Part shown: positions 5,201 to 7,315 of the stretch, piece by piece
Layout of the letters: each line of letters opens with the position of its first letter
How positions within the stretch are numbered: the first letter of the stretch is position 1
NCBI GenBank assembly: GCA_021812865.1
Contig: JAKAMP010000128.1
Coordinates: forward strand, 1-7,315
Length of the DNA stretch: 7,315 nt
Reading direction: 5' to 3'
DNA from: Bacteroidota bacterium
GTDB lineage: Bacteria > Bacteroidota > Bacteroidia > Bacteroidales > JAAYUG01
The notes under the pieces: generated by a model
The model's database searches: none
What the model was told of the DNA's origin: nothing
The model's input: the letters and a program-made list of their open reading frames with translations, nothing else
Translations under genes and position numbers: made by a program

Positions 5201-7315
5201 AAGCATTTGAGAACGGTCTGCCCGGGCCGAGCGCTGACGGAGGTGTTGATACCACCAACTGGGGCCTTGTTCCAAACAAACAACAGATTACTCAGGGATT
5301 TGATCTGGATATTGCCACAAGGCAGGCACAAGATGTCGGTCTCGACGGGTTAAGTGACAAGAATGAAAGAGCTTTCTTTAAAACCTACCTGGATACCTTG
5401 GCTTTGCTTTATGGAACTAATTCAGTGGCCTATCAGGAGGCTGAAGCCGATCCTTCTGGCGATGATTATAAGTACTACCGCAATCCGGATTATGATAACC
5501 AGCAGGCCAGTATTCTTGACAGGTATAAGCAATACAACGGTCTGGAAGGTAATTCCCCGGTTTCTGATGCCAGCGGAAACACCGGGAACTCGCCGCTGCC
5601 TAATTCCGAAGATATCAACCGTGACAATACCCTGAGTGAATCGGAAAGCTATTACCAGTACAAGGTGAGCATCAGGCCACAGGACCTGGTGGTGGGAAAA
5701 AATTATGTAACCGACAAGGTGACGACTACGGTAACCTTGGAAAATGGAAAGAACTCGGTGATCAGCTGGTACCAGTTCAAGGTGCCCATTTCAGAACCCC
5801 AGAAGGTGATCGGTTCCATCCAGGATTTCAAGTCCATCCGCTTCATGCGCATGTTCATGAAAGGATTCAAGCAGCGGTCCATCCTGAGGTTTGCCGCGCT
5901 CCAGCTTATTAGAGGTGAATGGAGAAAGTATACTTCGCCGCTGCTGCAGGGCAGTGAGAGTTCGGCCGATGTGCCCGATGATGGCTCCTTTGAGATATCG
6001 GCTGTAAATATCGAGGAAAATTCAAAAAAGAGCCCTGTGAATTATGTTCTTCCACCGGGATTCAACCGGGTGATTGACCCGAGCAGTCCGCAGCTCAGAC
6101 AACTCAATGAGCAGTCGATGGCGCTTAAAGTCAATAACCTTGCCGATGGCGATGCCAGGGCTGCTTTCAAAAATGTGGAACTCGACATCAGGCAATACGG
6201 TCGTGTACGCATGGAGGTGCATGGAGAGGCTGTTCCGGGCAGTGCTTTGAAGGATGGCGATCTTACCGTCTTCATTAGACTGGGGACCGATTACAAGAAC
6301 AATTATTATGAATATGAGGTGCCACTGCACCTTACTTCACCTGGCAATTACAGCAACGACAATGATCACGACAGGCAGCTGGTATGGCCGAGCAGCAACA
6401 GTTTCGATATTGACCTCAACGTTCTTGAACATGCCAAACTAGCACGTAACGACCTGATCAACAAATCCGGATCGAACGTGTCGATGCTAACCAGGTTCCC
6501 GGTAATGGACGGGGCGAACCGCGTATATGTATGCGGAAACCCGAACCTGAGCAATGTCCGCACGATTATGATCGGGGTGCGCAATCCCAATGACGTTGAT
6601 AATTCGTTTGTGAATGACGGGGCTGCAAAATCCGCAGAGGTTTGGATCGATGAGCTCAGGGTTACCAATTTCAATGATAAGAGCGGGTGGGCAGCCAATG
6701 CACGTGCAACGGCCAAGCTGGCCGACCTGGGAACCATCAGCCTTGCAGGCAGCGCCGTTACGCCAGGATTTGGAAGTATCGATAAGAAAGTGAATGAAAG
6801 GGCCAAGGAGTATACTTATTCGTACGATCTGGCCACCAGCCTCGAGTTGGGCAAATTCTTCCCGGAGAAACTGGGAATTCACCTTCCCATGTTCTTCGGT
6901 CTTTCGGAAACTTTCATCCGCCCAGAATATGACCAGATGGATCCCGACATTCTGCTGACCGATGCTTTGAACCATGCTGGTAGCGATAGCGCCAGGCGGG
7001 CTATTCTGAAGGGATCACAGAACTACTTGCGCAGACGAAGCCTGAACTTTACCAATATCAAAATAGGAAAACCCGGCAATAAGCCAAAGTTTTACGCCCC
7101 GTCCAACTGGACAGCCAGCTATTCCTTCAACGATCTTTATGCCTATAATATCACCACCGAATATGACATCCAACGACATTACCGGGCAGCGCTGGGGTAT
7201 AATTATTCCTTGAGGCCAAAGAATATTTCACCTTTCCAGAAGGTGAAATTTCTGCGATCGCCGTACCTGGCGTTGATCAGGGACTTCAACTTCTACCTGC
7301 TTCCTTCGAATTTTT
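2134..7315 (+). CDS. sprA: T9SS outer-membrane translocon SprA/Sov (3' end outside window)
   Basis: SprA (Sov in Porphyromonas) is the giant outer-membrane beta-barrel through which the type IX secretion system exports folded cargo and gliding adhesins. The structure from Flavobacterium johnsoniae is a 36-strand barrel with a lateral gate that binds PorV or a plug protein. Reading from TTG at 2134, all 1,727 codons to the window edge are open with no frameshift; family members are about 2,300-2,500 residues, so the last quarter or so is missing. Recognisable family blocks are TEATFEFEN (about 221-230), RPLTQKVNIGDEPISNTIWG (750-769), SYIDDFEG (822-829), SRWGGIMREI (964-973), GNPNLSNVRTIMIGVRNP (1468-1485) and AEVWIDELRVTNF (1503-1515). 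The mature part seen has one cysteine (Cys1467). There is no in-frame ATG before residue 137, far inside the conserved region. TTG at 2134 gives a proper signal peptide; the frame itself is open back to 2089, overlapping ruvA. Identity is secure; the start is inferred. Confidence 0.96.
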   Translation, partial: MTGRKTIYLWKATFLVLLCILSTGFSAFPSPSFLAETSAEFQQQDDTSQLKYKYKDVQEFPPTGIEPSKGLFLPLPPNVKSSIEYNPVTKRYEFKQTVGSFPYRPSSSLSLDDYRQFDLKQSVRDYWRQKAAAETMSKTGFKPSFSVGGEAFDKIFGSNTINIVPQGSAELIFGYNMSRVDNPQLSEKLRRTPSFVFDEKIQMNVNGSIGDKLQLGVSYYTEATFEFENKTKLGFEGQEDDIVKKVEAGNVSLPLNGSLITGSQSLFGLKVEMQFGKLTVTSIASQQKGETSVIETQGGAQTNEFKISADQYEANRHFFLSHEFRDNYDKALANLPVINSPINITRIEVWVTNKSNVLDNARNIVAFTDLGEVKSAVINPYWHITPGVVYPSNAGNDLYETMTTSFNIRSINNVASQLGALQSSKFYQGQDYEKIENARLLSDREYTVNERLGYISLNTPLNADEILAVAYEYTAGGVTYRVGELSTDGITAPNTLILKLLKGTNLSPRVRNWNLMMKNIYSIGAYQLSPDDFQLNILYQDDKTGNAVNYLSEGAIKNQILLKVLNLDQLNSQHDPQPDGRFDFIEGITINSTTGRIMFPVLEPFGSYLKGKINNDYVAGKYVYQELYDSTQTKARQIAEKDKFWLQGRYQSSSSSEISLNAMNVPQGSVTVTAGSQKLTENVDYTVDYALGRVRILNQGLLQSGMPIRISLENQSMFSVQSKTLFGTHLNYKFSDNFNLGATMLHLTERPLTQKVNIGDEPISNTIWGLDGRYTTQSRFLTKMIDALPFIQTKEISTISVDGEFAQLLPGSARAIGKSGTSYIDDFEGSQTSIELKTFSAWSLASIPQGQPDLFPESSLVNDRRLGFNRAKLAWYVIDPLFKRNTSLTPSYLTANDKSSHFVREVFEKEIWPNKESPNNLPTNIPVLNLAFYPDEKGPYNYDAAPGFFSAGINDSGKLINPGSRWGGIMREISSTDFEANNVEYIEFWLMNPFVEQDSTHTGGDLYFNLGDESEDVLRDGRKAFENGLPGPSADGGVDTTNWGLVPNKQQITQGFDLDIATRQAQDVGLDGLSDKNERAFFKTYLDTLALLYGTNSVAYQEAEADPSGDDYKYYRNPDYDNQQASILDRYKQYNGLEGNSPVSDASGNTGNSPLPNSEDINRDNTLSESESYYQYKVSIRPQDLVVGKNYVTDKVTTTVTLENGKNSVISWYQFKVPISEPQKVIGSIQDFKSIRFMRMFMKGFKQRSILRFAALQLIRGEWRKYTSPLLQGSESSADVPDDGSFEISAVNIEENSKKSPVNYVLPPGFNRVIDPSSPQLRQLNEQSMALKVNNLADGDARAAFKNVELDIRQYGRVRMEVHGEAVPGSALKDGDLTVFIRLGTDYKNNYYEYEVPLHLTSPGNYSNDNDHDRQLVWPSSNSFDIDLNVLEHAKLARNDLINKSGSNVSMLTRFPVMDGANRVYVCGNPNLSNVRTIMIGVRNPNDVDNSFVNDGAAKSAEVWIDELRVTNFNDKSGWAANARATAKLADLGTISLAGSAVTPGFGSIDKKVNERAKEYTYSYDLATSLELGKFFPEKLGIHLPMFFGLSETFIRPEYDQMDPDILLTDALNHAGSDSARRAILKGSQNYLRRRSLNFTNIKIGKPGNKPKFYAPSNWTASYSFNDLYAYNITTEYDIQRHYRAALGYNYSLRPKNISPFQKVKFLRSPYLALIRDFNFYLLPSNF
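2157..2204 (+). repeat. Inverted repeat with a DnaA-box-like arm at the start of sprA
   Basis: CCTGTGGA (2157-2164) and TCCACAGG (2197-2204) form a perfect 8-bp inverted repeat around a 32-base spacer, inside the signal-peptide codons of sprA. The right arm lies within TTATCCACA (2194-2202), an exact match to the classical DnaA-box consensus. The left arm, read on the other strand, is CTTTCCACA, with two mismatches. A small competing hairpin, GAAAG-CTA-CTTTC, sits at 2163-2175. The sequence match is certain; any role in mRNA folding or DnaA binding is speculative. Confidence 0.35.

Noticed and set aside
6366..6975. Overlapping minus-strand open frames of 146 and 162 codons opposite sprA
   Set aside because: They lie opposite strongly conserved SprA sequence and look like composition-driven shadows with no recognisable domain.
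2134..7315. A frameshift or pseudogene in sprA, given many short open frames on both strands there
   Set aside because: Reading every codon of the frame from 2134 to 7315 showed no stop, and SprA family blocks appear in the expected order throughout; the gene only runs off the window.

Overview
The window is a stretch of a Bacteroidota (Bacteroidetes) chromosome, read entirely on the + strand. The strongest taxonomic evidence is the last gene: SprA/Sov, the giant outer-membrane translocon of the type IX secretion system (T9SS), is known only from this phylum. Base composition is moderate (GC somewhat under 50% by eye). An environmental or Bacteroidales-like lineage is plausible, but I cannot assign a genus.

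Layout. (1) From the left edge to 1289 is the C-terminal part of an NADP-type malic enzyme (MaeB family): the end of the malic/NAD(P) domain followed by a phosphotransacetylase-like regulatory domain. (2) A 233-base intergenic gap (1290-1522) holds a clear intrinsic terminator just after maeB, then about 110 bases with nothing recognisable, then a possible Bacteroidetes-type promoter and a strong Shine-Dalgarno site. (3) 1523-2110 is a complete ruvA, the Holliday-junction binding subunit. (4) From about 2134 to the right edge is one uninterrupted frame of about 1,727 codons, the N-terminal two thirds to three quarters of sprA. It has a signal peptide but no ATG start; TTG at 2134 is the best candidate.

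How the genes relate. maeB appears to be its own transcription unit ending at the terminator. ruvA and sprA are about 23 bases apart with no terminator between them, so they probably share a transcript, although their jobs (recombination and protein export) are unrelated. From memory, the order malic enzyme - ruvA - sprA recurs in other Bacteroidota, which suggests inherited synteny and not a newly assembled cluster.

Novelty. I found no phage, insertion sequence, CRISPR, tRNA or defence gene, and no undescribed system. The points most worth a second look are small ones inside or near sprA: the non-ATG start, an inverted repeat containing a consensus DnaA-box 9-mer in the signal-peptide codons, and two EF-hand-like acidic loops in the middle of the protein.
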